Of a stretch of 64,000 bases of DNA, positions 8,197-17,285 are shown in pieces (position 1 is the first letter of the stretch; each line of letters opens with the position of its first letter). The stretch comes from Bradyrhizobiaceae bacterium (lineage in GTDB: Bacteria > Pseudomonadota > Alphaproteobacteria > Rhizobiales > Xanthobacteraceae), in the NCBI GenBank assembly GCA_020544565.1, contig CP078014.1:2978016-3042015 (forward strand). The letters run 5' to 3'. Made by a program: the position numbers and the translations under genes. Below the pieces are notes generated by a model. The model was not told where the DNA came from. It was given only the letters and a program-made list of their open reading frames with translations, and ran no database searches.

Positions 8197-8895
8197 GTGA
8201 CCAATCGGGGATTGATTCAGTGTCTCGGGCGAGCCGTCAGCCTCGCGCTGTTCGTGACCGGCCTTGTGCACATCAGGAGCGGCTTGTTCGGGCCGGTCTT
8301 GGTGACGGTTGCCATCATCATCATCTGGTTTCTGCCGACAATGCCTCGTCCGCAGGATGCGCTCGCGCCGCATCGTCTGCCGGCAGTGCTCGGGCCGGAT
8401 CTTCTCGGCCATTTGCTCACCGGCTTCTTCATCGCTCTGCCGTTCTGGGCAGGCGAGGACGCCGGCTTTTCGCGCTCCGGCATCCATGTCATGGCGATCA
8501 TTACCTGGCCCATGGCGATTGGCGGCCTCGTGCTGGTCGCCGTGGCGGCCGGGAATGCGAGCCGCTGGCTGCGGATCGAAGATGATGCGCTGGAGGTTGC
8601 GACTGCCTGGCGGCGCCAGCGTATCCACTACGTTGATATCGCCCGGATCGAACCCTGGCGCCGCGGCCTGCCGCGCTGGCTCCGCGTGCTTGCGCCATTG
8701 CTAGCGGCTGGCGGACACCCGACGGCGGCTGGCGGGTTGATGCTGGCGCGCGATTCGACGGGCGTCTGTCTGAAACTCACCGATGGGCGAAACATCGTTG
8801 TCCAGAATGAAGCGTTCGAGAAGCCGTTGCGGCGTCTCCTGCATGTCCTGAAGAAGAAGGGCGTGCCGACGGCAGCCGAGGGGGAGCAAACATGA
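8197..8895 (+). CDS. Membrane protein with C-terminal PH-like cytoplasmic domain
   Basis: A 232-aa protein of unknown family. Hydrophobic helices occupy roughly residues 12-48, 66-85 and 98-118, followed by a soluble part starting LRIEDDALEVATAWRRQRI and containing LKLTDGRNIVVQNEAFEKPL, the kind of beta-rich layout seen in bacterial PH domains. The GTG start has a weak ribosome site. Its 3' end overlaps the next gene (ATGA), making a likely operon with the exported proteins downstream. Confidence 0.65.
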   Translation: MTNRGLIQCLGRAVSLALFVTGLVHIRSGLFGPVLVTVAIIIIWFLPTMPRPQDALAPHRLPAVLGPDLLGHLLTGFFIALPFWAGEDAGFSRSGIHVMAIITWPMAIGGLVLVAVAAGNASRWLRIEDDALEVATAWRRQRIHYVDIARIEPWRRGLPRWLRVLAPLLAAGGHPTAAGGLMLARDSTGVCLKLTDGRNIVVQNEAFEKPLRRLLHVLKKKGVPTAAEGEQT

Positions 8896-10340
8896 AGGCA
8901 TTCCTGACAAACATCGTGGCGGGGCTCGCAGCTCTCGGGGCGCTTTTGGCGCCGGCCACGCCGGCCCGTGCCCAGACCTGGACGAGCCACCGCCTCGCAG
9001 AGGTGACGTTCGAAGCCCCGGCAGACTGGCGCGCAACGAGCACTCGCGACCGCGCAATCATCCTGGCCGATTCCGCCGGGCGCGAATTGCGTGTCGAATG
9101 GTGGGTGCAGGACGAACCAATCCTGGGCTACAACGACATCGTCTCCCACAAGCGCATCACGGTTGGGGGCAAGCGGGCGACGTGGAAGCATTCCTCCTTT
9201 CCGAACAGGCAGACTGTTGCGGCCGTCCTTGACGAAAAGCGGAAGGACGGGCGCCAGCTCCTGATCTCGCTGGAAACTCCCGGCCGCGATGCGAGCGCGG
9301 CGATCCGTCTTTTCGACGACATCCTGGCTCGGGTTCGCTTCGGAGGAGCGGCAGGCCAAAGCGGCGCGGTGACTACACCGCAAGGTGCGGCGGCTGTTGC
9401 GCCCCGGCAACGCAAGCGGACGCCGCTTTCACCGCAGATGCAGGCGGTCGCGGCGCATTTCGGGCAGGACTGCGAAGCCGTTGCGCTCGCCTCCTGGTCA
9501 CATCCGGCCCTCGCCGCCATCGGCAAGCGCAAGGAAGCGCGCCTCGAATGGGCGATGCTCTGCCGCAACCAGAGCCATCCAGTATTTGCGATGACTTTCG
9601 ACTACGATCCGCAGGGTCGCACCAACGACTTCTTCATGCCGCTTTATAACGACGTGCTGAAAGCCGGCGGCGGCGCTGCGTTTTCCTTTGTTTCCTTTCG
9701 GGACAAGCTGATCATCGACGTCGCGCTGGCAGGCAAGGACCAAATCGATGTCAACTTCAGGGACATTCCGCAACTGCCGCGCGCCGAAAACCCGGAGGGC
9801 GGCAAGACGACCCCGCCTGATGCCAATCCCACGCAAAAAAGGTCTGGTCCGCCGGTGCGGGACCAGAGCGATGTGCGGTTGTTTCTCGGCCGCGCCTCCT
9901 TCAGCGCGCCGGCGGAATGGGAAGTTCGGGCCGATCCAGACCAAGCAGCCATCGGCTTCATCCGCCCCGACAACCGGGCGGAGATCATGGTCATCCTGTG
10001 GCCCGAAGCGCGGCCCATGCCGAGCGAGGGCGTGAGGCAACTCGAACATGTGGTGGTGGCGGATACGCCTGCCGTTCGGTATCGACAGAGGATCGCGAAC
10101 AGTGAGATCGAGCACATTTTCTTTGAGGACAGCTATCCCGACGGCTCCCGCATCTCGGTTTCGTATCGGGCGTCAGGAGAGCCGATCGAGGACGGAACAC
10201 CCATCCTTGAGCTTTTTCTAGCGGACCTGATCCTCAATGACTCGCCTCCGGGAGGCTGGTCGCCGGTCGGACCGTTGCAGGCCCGGAGCCGCGATCCATA
10301 CGAGGGCCTGGATATGAACGCTTTTGAAAAGACCCGTTGA
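8892..10340 (+). CDS. Exported protein with two related beta-domains
   Basis: A 482-aa protein with a clear signal peptide (hydrophobic core to about residue 24, cleavage near PARAQT). Two parts look like copies of one domain: residues about 30-155, starting LAEVTFEAPADW, and about 325-455, starting LFLGRASFSAPAEW. Both continue with a short strand-rich stretch and an acidic motif. Such SFTAPADW-type domains remind me of PsbP/Mog1-like folds, but this is only a resemblance. The middle part holds two conserved-looking cysteines. Function unknown; it overlaps the preceding gene by 4 bases. Confidence 0.65.
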   Translation: MKAFLTNIVAGLAALGALLAPATPARAQTWTSHRLAEVTFEAPADWRATSTRDRAIILADSAGRELRVEWWVQDEPILGYNDIVSHKRITVGGKRATWKHSSFPNRQTVAAVLDEKRKDGRQLLISLETPGRDASAAIRLFDDILARVRFGGAAGQSGAVTTPQGAAAVAPRQRKRTPLSPQMQAVAAHFGQDCEAVALASWSHPALAAIGKRKEARLEWAMLCRNQSHPVFAMTFDYDPQGRTNDFFMPLYNDVLKAGGGAAFSFVSFRDKLIIDVALAGKDQIDVNFRDIPQLPRAENPEGGKTTPPDANPTQKRSGPPVRDQSDVRLFLGRASFSAPAEWEVRADPDQAAIGFIRPDNRAEIMVILWPEARPMPSEGVRQLEHVVVADTPAVRYRQRIANSEIEHIFFEDSYPDGSRISVSYRASGEPIEDGTPILELFLADLILNDSPPGGWSPVGPLQARSRDPYEGLDMNAFEKTR

Positions 10341-10348
10341 GGAAGCCG

Positions 10349-11893
10349 ATGATGGATCATTCCGCACGACGATCGCTGGCGTCCCGCGCCCTGGTGCTTG
10401 GCTTGCTGGGAGCGGCGGTGCTGACGTCCTGCATCAGCGCATTCGCCCAGCCGACGACCATCGCACAGGACATGATCGCCGCCACCAAACGCTATGTCGC
10501 CGAGAAGAGCGAGGAAGTGATCAAGGCGCAAAGCAAGCAGGCAATCATCGCCGCCTACAAGAAGCTCTATCGGTCCGGCGCAGACAAACGCGTGTTGCGG
10601 GCGCTCGGCACGGTCGCGCTTTCCGCCGAGGAGATCGACACCTTCGCCGACAACATGGCCAAAGCCACGGTCCTCGGCGACCCCGAAGGGGTGAAAGGCG
10701 TCGGACAGCAGGTGGCGCTGGCGCTCGGTCAGAAGCTGGTCGCGGGGCTCTCCGATCCACAGTTGCGCGGGCAGATGGGCGAGTTGCTCGGCAGCGTCGA
10801 GAAGGTCAACGAGATCGCCGACGTGGTCGGCCAGGCGGCGGGCGGCGACACCCGGGCGGCGATGGAATTCGCCGGGCGCGCGATCATCGCCGCGACACCG
10901 GCGGCGGCCATCTTTACCGCCGGCGAGACGGCGGTCGGCGTCATGAAATACGCCAACGAGAAATTCACCGACGATAGCCTCGAAGATCTTTATCGCCGTT
11001 ACACCGATGGGGATGCCGACGAGCGCGAGCAGATCCGGCGCAAGCTCGAATCCGATCGCGTCTATTCCTACATCATTCGCGATCGCCGCATGGAGCTGGC
11101 CGCGGAGAAGGAGGAAGCCATCCGGCTCGCCACCGCAGGGCTTTCCGACCGCCTGCGTGAACGCCTGCTGGAGGCCAGGGAAGCGGATGTGATCGACGAT
11201 ATCCTCCGCAATTTCGACGCGCGCGCCGAACGCGAGCGCGTTGCCGCCGTTCGCGAGGCTGCGAGCGCCAAGGCGGCGGCGGAAGCGACCGCCATGCTCG
11301 AAGCGCTCGACTCGACGGCGCGGGACCGCTGGGGCAAGGACTGGTCGCAGACCCGCGTCTACGATCTCGACCGCTTCATGCAAACGATTCGGGAGCGGAT
11401 GCGCAACGACGGCGTTCTCGACCCTGACAATCCGCGCCACATCGCCGCTATGTCACGTCTGCTTTCGACGCGGCTCGTACATGGCGCCAATTCCGAGAAA
11501 TATCGTCGGCAGCTATCGGATTTCGAGGAGTATCGTCGCACGCTCCGGGGCGATATCGCTCCCGTTTCCGCACCGGCCAAAGACGCCGGCGCGCCGGCAG
11601 GCGTTAAACAGGGACGCGATACCAGTTGCGCGGCTGGTTCGCCCAACCGCAACGAGGCCGACCGGTTGTGGCGCGAGGTTCTGGCGCTTGAGAAAGGCGG
11701 CAATTTCACCTCTGCCCGCAAAACATTGCAGCGCTCATTGGCGATTTGCGCCGATTCCAAGCGGGCCGCATACGACAAAATTCTCAACGACAAATGGATG
11801 AACGACTGGGCCAGAAAGGTGTCCGACGGCGTCAGGAAAGCAATTCCGAAAGTCAAAGAGGTGACTACTACGGTGACGAATCCTCGCCGCTAG
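10349..11893 (+). CDS. Large exported protein or lipoprotein of unknown function
   Basis: A protein of about 514 aa. The N-terminus has a hydrophobic signal segment (LVLGLLGAAVLTSCISAFAQ) that includes a lipobox-like LTSC, so it may be a lipoprotein; a type I cleavage after AFA is the alternative. The body is rich in Ala, Glu and Arg with long helices (residues about 245-330), and residues about 430-490 look like one TPR-type helical hairpin. The start may be ATG 10349 or 10352; GAGGAA lies just upstream. It follows the previous gene by 8 bases. Confidence 0.6.
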   Translation: MMDHSARRSLASRALVLGLLGAAVLTSCISAFAQPTTIAQDMIAATKRYVAEKSEEVIKAQSKQAIIAAYKKLYRSGADKRVLRALGTVALSAEEIDTFADNMAKATVLGDPEGVKGVGQQVALALGQKLVAGLSDPQLRGQMGELLGSVEKVNEIADVVGQAAGGDTRAAMEFAGRAIIAATPAAAIFTAGETAVGVMKYANEKFTDDSLEDLYRRYTDGDADEREQIRRKLESDRVYSYIIRDRRMELAAEKEEAIRLATAGLSDRLRERLLEAREADVIDDILRNFDARAERERVAAVREAASAKAAAEATAMLEALDSTARDRWGKDWSQTRVYDLDRFMQTIRERMRNDGVLDPDNPRHIAAMSRLLSTRLVHGANSEKYRRQLSDFEEYRRTLRGDIAPVSAPAKDAGAPAGVKQGRDTSCAAGSPNRNEADRLWREVLALEKGGNFTSARKTLQRSLAICADSKRAAYDKILNDKWMNDWARKVSDGVRKAIPKVKEVTTTVTNPRR

Positions 11894-11903
11894 AGAACTG
11901 GCG

Positions 11904-12353
11904 ATGGGCGCGCCCGCTAAGAGGGGCGGGAGGCGGCGAAAGTCGGCATTCGGGCGAGCCGCTCGCGCCTTGCTGAGCGCGCTCGGCATCCTCTTGATGA
12001 TCTGGGGCATAGGCGTACCGCTTGTGGCGCTGACCGGCGCCGAGGCGCAAGGCCGGATCACGCATGTCCGCCGCCAACTCGGCGACCGCAACGAAGTCAT
12101 CCCCAATCGTTACGCCTTCGCCATCACCTACGAATTCCGCCTTCCCGACGGCACGCTCCGGACCGGGACGAGCCAGCGGATCGGGGATTTCTTCTCTCCT
12201 GGCCGCCTGGGTGTCGGCAGCCCCGTGACCATCCACTACGCGCCCTTTGCACCCCGCCTGTCCGTGATGGACTGGGGTCTGGGCTCGCTTATCGAAAACA
12301 TCTTGGCGGCCGCTGTCGGAGCGGCTTTGCTCTGGCTGCAGTTAAAGGGATAA
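11904..12353 (+). CDS. DUF3592-type membrane protein (copy 1)
   Basis: A 149-aa protein with a hydrophobic helix near residues 25-47, a central exposed domain and a second helix at the C-terminus. The middle shows the DUF3592 pattern: a conserved TYEFRLPDGTLRTGTS followed by VGSPVTIHYAPFAPRLS, which corresponds to the family V.V.Y.P.NP.... A related gene lies at 13944. Function unknown; probably co-transcribed with the upstream exported proteins. Confidence 0.65.
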   Translation: MGAPAKRGGRRRKSAFGRAARALLSALGILLMIWGIGVPLVALTGAEAQGRITHVRRQLGDRNEVIPNRYAFAITYEFRLPDGTLRTGTSQRIGDFFSPGRLGVGSPVTIHYAPFAPRLSVMDWGLGSLIENILAAAVGAALLWLQLKG

Positions 12354-12596
12354 ATCGCCCCCCATGGGATTTGAATTCCCAACGGGTCGCTAGCGGCGGC
12401 AGCGATGGATCGATAGGTTCAATAGCGCTTTAGACTGCCACACCTCCCTTCCCGATCACTTCATGGATATGGACCTGCCGCCCGGTCCACGGATGCCACG
12501 AATAATGTCGGCTTTGTCAAAATCGAACAGGATAATCGTACGGTTGCCCAGCAAGAAAAGACCCAGCTAGAAACCGAAAAAACACCTGGAGGTCAA

Positions 12597-13196
12597 ATGC
12601 GGATCGCGGGCTTCATTCTCCTGATAATGATTACTGCATGCTGGACGGCTCCGGCCGCCGCCGGACAAAGCCGCCTCACCTCCATCGCCAACGCGGATTG
12701 CATCTTTGCGCCGATCGGCGATGAGGCTGGCGAGGACGAGGATCAGCTCAAGACCTGTCCTGGTCTCGGCGGCGCGCAAGTTCTTGTCAACGCGCTGGGC
12801 ACCCGGCTGCGTATTGGCATTCGCTGGCCAAAGGGGCTCTCTCCGCAAAAGATCGTTTGGGTCACCGAGGCGTGGTCCGCCGGTACCGCCGTGGATTGGC
12901 GTGGTGTAAGCGACAGTAAGAGCTTCAAACCTTACGCTGCGATCATCCGCATGAAATTCCAGAAGGAGGACACGCCTGCTGCCGGCGATCAGGTTCTGGC
13001 TGTGATCCGCGTCGGACGCGGCCTCGCCTGCGTCATGGGCGCCGTCGATGTCGGGGCAAACAGGAATGCCAACAGGTTGGCGCACGCTCTTGCCGACGCG
13101 CGGTCGTCCTTCAACTGCGGCAGGGACAAGCCGACGGTCGGCGGTGTCACGACCGCGGCGGCCCGCAAGATCGCCAAGGGTATTGTGGAGCAGTGA
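12597..13196 (+). CDS. Small exported protein of unknown function
   Basis: A 199-aa protein with a signal peptide (IAGFILLIMITACWTAPAAA) and several cysteines in the mature part, which fits a disulfide-bonded periplasmic protein. The ACW in the signal is not a good lipobox. GGAGGTC lies directly before the ATG. The 243 bases upstream carry no gene that I can support and appear lower in GC than the flanks. Confidence 0.55.
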   Translation: MRIAGFILLIMITACWTAPAAAGQSRLTSIANADCIFAPIGDEAGEDEDQLKTCPGLGGAQVLVNALGTRLRIGIRWPKGLSPQKIVWVTEAWSAGTAVDWRGVSDSKSFKPYAAIIRMKFQKEDTPAAGDQVLAVIRVGRGLACVMGAVDVGANRNANRLAHALADARSSFNCGRDKPTVGGVTTAAARKIAKGIVEQ

Positions 13197-13300
13197 ACGT
13201 CGGAAGGACACCTGTATCGCGAGCGACGTAAAGACATCTGGTCCTGCGATCAAGCTCGGATTCGCGCTATGTCACACGAGCAGTTTTTTGAGATACGCCG

Positions 13301-13786
13301 ATGAAATTATCCGGACGAGCGCTTTTGATCTCATTAGCCCTGTTTGTCTTGACGACGCCGGCCACTGCATCCGATTGGAAACCATACGGTAATGCCCGGT
13401 TTCAATACTGGATCGACGTCCCACCGGGCTTCACGGCAGTAAAAGAGTCGGAGAACGGCGACGGCGGCAGCTCCTCATCCCCCGATGGCCGCGCGGGGTT
13501 AAGCGTCTGGGGCAGCTATCTGACCGAGGGGAGCTTCGCTGCCGAAGTCAATTGGCGCATTGATCAGGACCGCAGCAATGGCTGGATCATCGCTTATCGC
13601 AAACAGAAGGCGAACTGGGCTGTTTGGTCGGGGACCAAAGACGATCGCATCTTCTATGAGCGCGCCATTCCTGTCTGCGACGATGCAACGGCGTATTTTC
13701 GTCTCGAATACGATAAAGAGCAAAAAAAGACATTCGACCCGATTATTTCGAGGTTGGTCAAGTCACAGCGAGCCAGCCGATGTTGA
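13301..13786 (+). CDS. Small exported protein with PsbP/Mog1-like look
   Basis: A 161-aa protein with a signal peptide cleaved near TATAS-DW. The mature part begins with FQYWIDVPPGFTAVKESENG, which resembles the opening of the repeated domains in the gene at 8892, and ends in a helix. Family not recognised. It is one more secreted member of the 8.2-15 kb cluster. Confidence 0.55.
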   Translation: MKLSGRALLISLALFVLTTPATASDWKPYGNARFQYWIDVPPGFTAVKESENGDGGSSSSPDGRAGLSVWGSYLTEGSFAAEVNWRIDQDRSNGWIIAYRKQKANWAVWSGTKDDRIFYERAIPVCDDATAYFRLEYDKEQKKTFDPIISRLVKSQRASRC

Positions 13787-13943
13787 GATCGTTCCATGCC
13801 GACCGTGTCTGCGGCCTTCACGCGCCGGCAGGACCCGCCAATCGCAACCGGCGCAACAAACAGCTTTCTCAACTGCCAGTCCACCCGAGCCATTTGATGG
13901 AGACCGATTAGCGCAGCGCGGCGGCACAGATCAGGGAGCGGAG

Positions 13944-14570
13944 ATGGCACGCAAGTTAAAGCAAAGATACGTCCCCGATTATCGATTGGCATGGCTCCTC
14001 GGAGTATTGGGAACCGCCGTGTTTGCGCTCGGCGCCTGGACCGCAACAAAAGGATGGCAGACGCGTCAGTGGCCGCGCGTCGAAGCTGAGATCATCGATG
14101 CGAGCCTCGCGCGCAATGAGCGCAAAGCGAAAGACGGAACACTCGAGCATCGCTATTCATTCGCCGTGAATTATCGCTATTCGGTGGACGGCCAGACGTT
14201 CATCGGGCACGGCACCGAGCCCTACGATCTCGGCATGCAGAACTCGGCGGGTGCCCGGACGATGTCCGAGGATTATCCGGTCGGAGCCAAGGTGCAGGTG
14301 CGGTACCGCCCGGAGAATCCCGCTGAAGCTTATCTGATGCCGGGGCCGAGCTCGTTTTCCCTGATATTGCTGGGGCTGGGAGGGATTTTCTGGCTGGTCG
14401 CTCTGCTCGCACGCCGCATGATCCGGCTTGGACCAGGAGAGGACGAGGACCCCGAAAGCAAACTCGAGCCGCCGTCGGTCAGGTCGCCGACGCTCGACCC
14501 CACAATCGCGAGCTATTATGAAAAGTCCGACAACGGCACACCATCACGCCCGCCATCATCAAGGTCATAG
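13944..14570 (+). CDS. DUF3592-type membrane protein (copy 2)
   Basis: A 208-aa protein starting at ATG 13944, just after a GGGAGCGGAG ribosome site; the frame stays open further upstream but without a supported start. An N-terminal helix (LAWLLGVLGTAVFALGAW) and a C-terminal one (SLILLGLGGIFWLVALLA) flank the DUF3592 domain with YSFAVNYRYSVDGQTFIGHG and VQVRYRPENPAEAYL. It is a second copy of the type at 11904, sharing layout more than exact sequence. Confidence 0.68.
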   Translation: MARKLKQRYVPDYRLAWLLGVLGTAVFALGAWTATKGWQTRQWPRVEAEIIDASLARNERKAKDGTLEHRYSFAVNYRYSVDGQTFIGHGTEPYDLGMQNSAGARTMSEDYPVGAKVQVRYRPENPAEAYLMPGPSSFSLILLGLGGIFWLVALLARRMIRLGPGEDEDPESKLEPPSVRSPTLDPTIASYYEKSDNGTPSRPPSSRS

Positions 14571-14616
14571 CTGAAATGACATGCCGGATGCGGCATGAAT
14601 GAGGACCGACAGGATC

Positions 14617-14985
14617 ATGACCGACAGACCGCTTCCGATTACGATTGCTGCCGTTGTTGCCGTGACCTTCGGTATCCTGACCGTTTTTTCGGGCGGGCGT
14701 GCATTGTTCGGCGGGGTGGACATGGGCGCTGTCGTGCCCTTCGTCCTGACGTTCAATTTCATCGCCGGTTTTGCCTATGTGCTGGCGGGCATCGGACTGT
14801 GGCGCATGGCAAGGTGGGCGCCGGTGCTGTCCGTCGCGATCGCGGTGGCGACCGCCGCAGTGTTCGCCGTCTTCCTGTGGCACGTCTGGCATGGTGGCGC
14901 CTATGAGGCACGTACCATGGGCGCCATGCCGCTGCGTCTTGTTGTCTGGATCGTCATCGCAGCGGTCGCGATTAGACGCAGATAG
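14617..14985 (+). CDS. Small four-helix membrane protein
   Basis: A 122-aa protein that is almost wholly hydrophobic, with four predicted helices separated by short loops (for example LPITIAAVVAVTFGILTVF and APVLSVAIAVATAAVFAVF). Family not recognised. I start it at ATG 14617; the in-frame ATG 14599 would add six polar residues. It is the last intact gene before the tspO scrap and the mobile module. Confidence 0.55.
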   Translation: MTDRPLPITIAAVVAVTFGILTVFSGGRALFGGVDMGAVVPFVLTFNFIAGFAYVLAGIGLWRMARWAPVLSVAIAVATAAVFAVFLWHVWHGGAYEARTMGAMPLRLVVWIVIAAVAIRRR

Positions 14986-15027
14986 CGCCGATTATCAACG
15001 GCGTTACGAAAATCGTCCGCATATCGC

Positions 15028-15213
15028 ATTCGCGCTTCCATTGTTGCGACGATAGCGCTCTTCCTCCCGCTCCGTGTTGGAGCAGCGTTGCTACTCGTGC
15101 CCTACCTCGCATGGGTCACGTTCGCGACCGCACTCAATTTTGCGATTTGGCGCCTCAACTCTTCAACGACCTGGATGCCGTGTAGGGTCATCGATGTCGT
15201 CGGGCCGGGTTGA
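15028..15213 (+). pseudogene. tspO: C-terminal remnant of tspO (TspO/MBR family)
   Basis: Frame 1 from about 15028 reads ASIVATIALFLPLRVGAALL and then LVPYLAWVTFATALNFAIW, ending RLN at about 15165. That is the last transmembrane region of TspO proteins, where LVPYLAWV and ALNFAIWRLN are the most conserved parts. There is no start codon and none of the first three or four helices. The tail after RLN reads on into the HTH gene region until 15213. It marks an insertion or deletion boundary at the edge of the mobile module. Confidence 0.7.
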
Positions 15214-15619
15214 GCTTCTGCTTGACGTCCCAAGTATCGCCACCATCGTCGGCCAGGCTGCGCACGGCTGCCAGTAATTCCATGACCGCCTGCTCGGCTG
15301 CGGCAAGCTTGGTCGCCACCATGAGCTCCTGCCGCCCCGCCATTACCAGAAAAGCGTTCAGCACTTCGTCGGAATGCCGAACGAGCACTGCGAGATGCTC
15401 GCCGCTGGGACCATAACGTCCCGAAAACCAGTTCTTCACGGTCTTCTCATTGGCACCGGTCCAGCCGGCCACCGTTTTCACTCCGGCACCAGTGGACCCC
15501 AGCGAGCGGTGAAGCGCAGCAGCGATCTCGGCCGAGAAGCTGACGGAATCCTGACTTTCATAGCTATCAGTAAACCCGTTTCGATCTGGAAAGAACTTGC
15601 CCTTTTTCGGAAACGACAT
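15188..15619 (-). CDS. HTH DNA-binding protein divergent from the recombinase
   Basis: A 143-aa protein. Residues about 30-75 (EIAAALHRSLGSTGAGVKTV, then AGWTGANEKTVKNWFSGRYG) look like a helix-turn-helix in which TGANEKTVKNWFSGR is the recognition part. The rest is helical and ends in a basic tail. It is transcribed away from the serine recombinase with a 94-base gap between the two starts, the usual position of a module regulator or directionality factor. That role is inferred. Confidence 0.65.
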   Translation of the reverse strand: MSFPKKGKFFPDRNGFTDSYESQDSVSFSAEIAAALHRSLGSTGAGVKTVAGWTGANEKTVKNWFSGRYGPSGEHLAVLVRHSDEVLNAFLVMAGRQELMVATKLAAAEQAVMELLAAVRSLADDGGDTWDVKQKLNPARRHR

Positions 15620-15713
15620 TCCGCTCTCCTTGGCTTTTAATGAGCAAGGAGAGTTGAACCGGACGCGTTGCGGGAACGACGGCTTGCGCCCGAAATAGCG
15701 TGAGGACGAACCG

Positions 15714-17285
15714 TTGAGTGGGCGCTACTCGGAAAATCGGCTTAGCTGCGACGATACCGGCGACGAAATTCCGGCCGTGGCCTATGTCCGGATGTCAACC
15801 GATCATCAGAAATACTCGACCGAGAACCAACTCGACGTCATCCGCAGCTATGCCACGGCTCGCGGCCTGACAATCCTACGCGTCTTCGAGGATTCCGGAC
15901 GATCGGGGCTGCGACTTGACGGCCGCGAGGCGCTGCAGGCGCTGATGGCTGAGGTTCAGTCCGGCCGGGCCGACTTCAAGGCGATCCTTGTCTACGATGT
16001 AAGTCGCTGGGGCCGGTTTCAGGACGCCGATGAGGGCGCCTATCATGAGCATGTCTGCTCTCGTGCCGGGATCCGTGTTCACTACTGCGGCGAACAGTTC
16101 GAAAATGACGGCAGCATCGGCTCGAACCTTCTGAAGACCGTCAAGCGGGTGATGGCGGGCGAGTACAGCCGCGAGCTCTCCGTGAAGGTCTTCGCGGGCC
16201 AATGCCGTCTCGTCGAGCTTGGGTATCGGCAGGGTGGCGCGGCCGGATATGGGCTACGCCGTGTGCTGATTGACGAACATGGAAACCCGAAGAGTGAATT
16301 GTCGCGCGGGGAGCAGAAGAGCATCCAAACCGATCGCGTCATCCTGGTTCCCGGCCCGGCTGATGAGCAGCGTGTCGTCCAGCGGATGTACACGATGTTC
16401 GTCGACGAAGGCCGATTGGAGCGTGAGATCGCTGAGACCCTCAATGCTGAAGGATGTCGGACCGATCTTGGTCGGCCATGGACACGCGCAACTGTTCATC
16501 AGGTTCTAACGAACGAAAAGTACATCGGCAACAACGTCTTCAACAGGGTGTCGTTCAAGCTGAAGCAGCGTCGGGTGGTGAACCCGCGCGAGATGTGGAT
16601 CCGCGCCGAAGGCGCTTACCCCGCCATCGTCGATCGCGCCCTATTTCTGCGCGCGCGGGAGATCGTGGATGTGCGCAGCCGCCATTTTACGGACGAAGAG
16701 CTGCTCGACGCCCTGCGCGCAATCCTGAAGCGACAAGGTATGTTGTCAGGCCTGATCATCGACGAGCAGGATGATCTGCCCTCGTCCAGCGTCTATCGCA
16801 GCCGCTTCGGCAGTCTCCTGCGAGCGTATCGCCTGATCGGCTATGAGCCTGAGCGCGATTATCGCTACATCGAGATCAACCGGGCGCTGCGACAGGCTCA
16901 TCCCCAAGTGATCGCCGAGATCATGGCAGGCATCACGCGATGCGGCGGCACCGCCGTGCAGGATCCTGCCACCGAGCTGATTCGCGTCAACGACGAATTC
17001 ACCGCGTCCGTCATTCTTGCCCGCTGTCATGCAACAGGGGCTGGATCGCTCCGTTGGCGTATCTGCCTTGACGCCGGCCTCATGCCAGACATCACCATCG
17101 CCGTGCGGATGGATGAACTGAACGAGGCGCCGCGCGACTACTACCTCCTGCCCAGCATCGATATGACGCTCGATCGACTGCGTCTCGCCGAGCAGAACGG
17201 GCTTTGGCTGGACGCCTATCGGTTCGACACACTCGACTTCTTTTACACGCTCGCTGGCCGAACCCAAGCCATGGAGGCAGCCTGA
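15714..17285 (+). CDS. Large serine recombinase
   Basis: A 523-aa site-specific recombinase. The N-terminal resolvase domain carries the catalytic serine at about residue 28 (AYVRMSTDHQKYSTENQ) and the conserved VYDVSRWGRFQD. The recombinase domain follows (ETLNAEGCRTDLGRPWTRAT, then VHQVLTNEKYIGNNVFNR), and a long C-terminal part of 200 residues lacks the usual zinc-ribbon cysteine pattern. The start codon is TTG. It overlaps the next gene by one base (TGATG), so the three plus-strand genes form one operon. Such enzymes integrate or excise islands. Confidence 0.85.
   Translation: MSGRYSENRLSCDDTGDEIPAVAYVRMSTDHQKYSTENQLDVIRSYATARGLTILRVFEDSGRSGLRLDGREALQALMAEVQSGRADFKAILVYDVSRWGRFQDADEGAYHEHVCSRAGIRVHYCGEQFENDGSIGSNLLKTVKRVMAGEYSRELSVKVFAGQCRLVELGYRQGGAAGYGLRRVLIDEHGNPKSELSRGEQKSIQTDRVILVPGPADEQRVVQRMYTMFVDEGRLEREIAETLNAEGCRTDLGRPWTRATVHQVLTNEKYIGNNVFNRVSFKLKQRRVVNPREMWIRAEGAYPAIVDRALFLRAREIVDVRSRHFTDEELLDALRAILKRQGMLSGLIIDEQDDLPSSSVYRSRFGSLLRAYRLIGYEPERDYRYIEINRALRQAHPQVIAEIMAGITRCGGTAVQDPATELIRVNDEFTASVILARCHATGAGSLRWRICLDAGLMPDITIAVRMDELNEAPRDYYLLPSIDMTLDRLRLAEQNGLWLDAYRFDTLDFFYTLAGRTQAMEAA

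Noticed and set aside
10133..11440. 435-aa minus-strand open frame
   Set aside because: Antisense to the exported-protein genes, which have signal peptides and overlapping starts.
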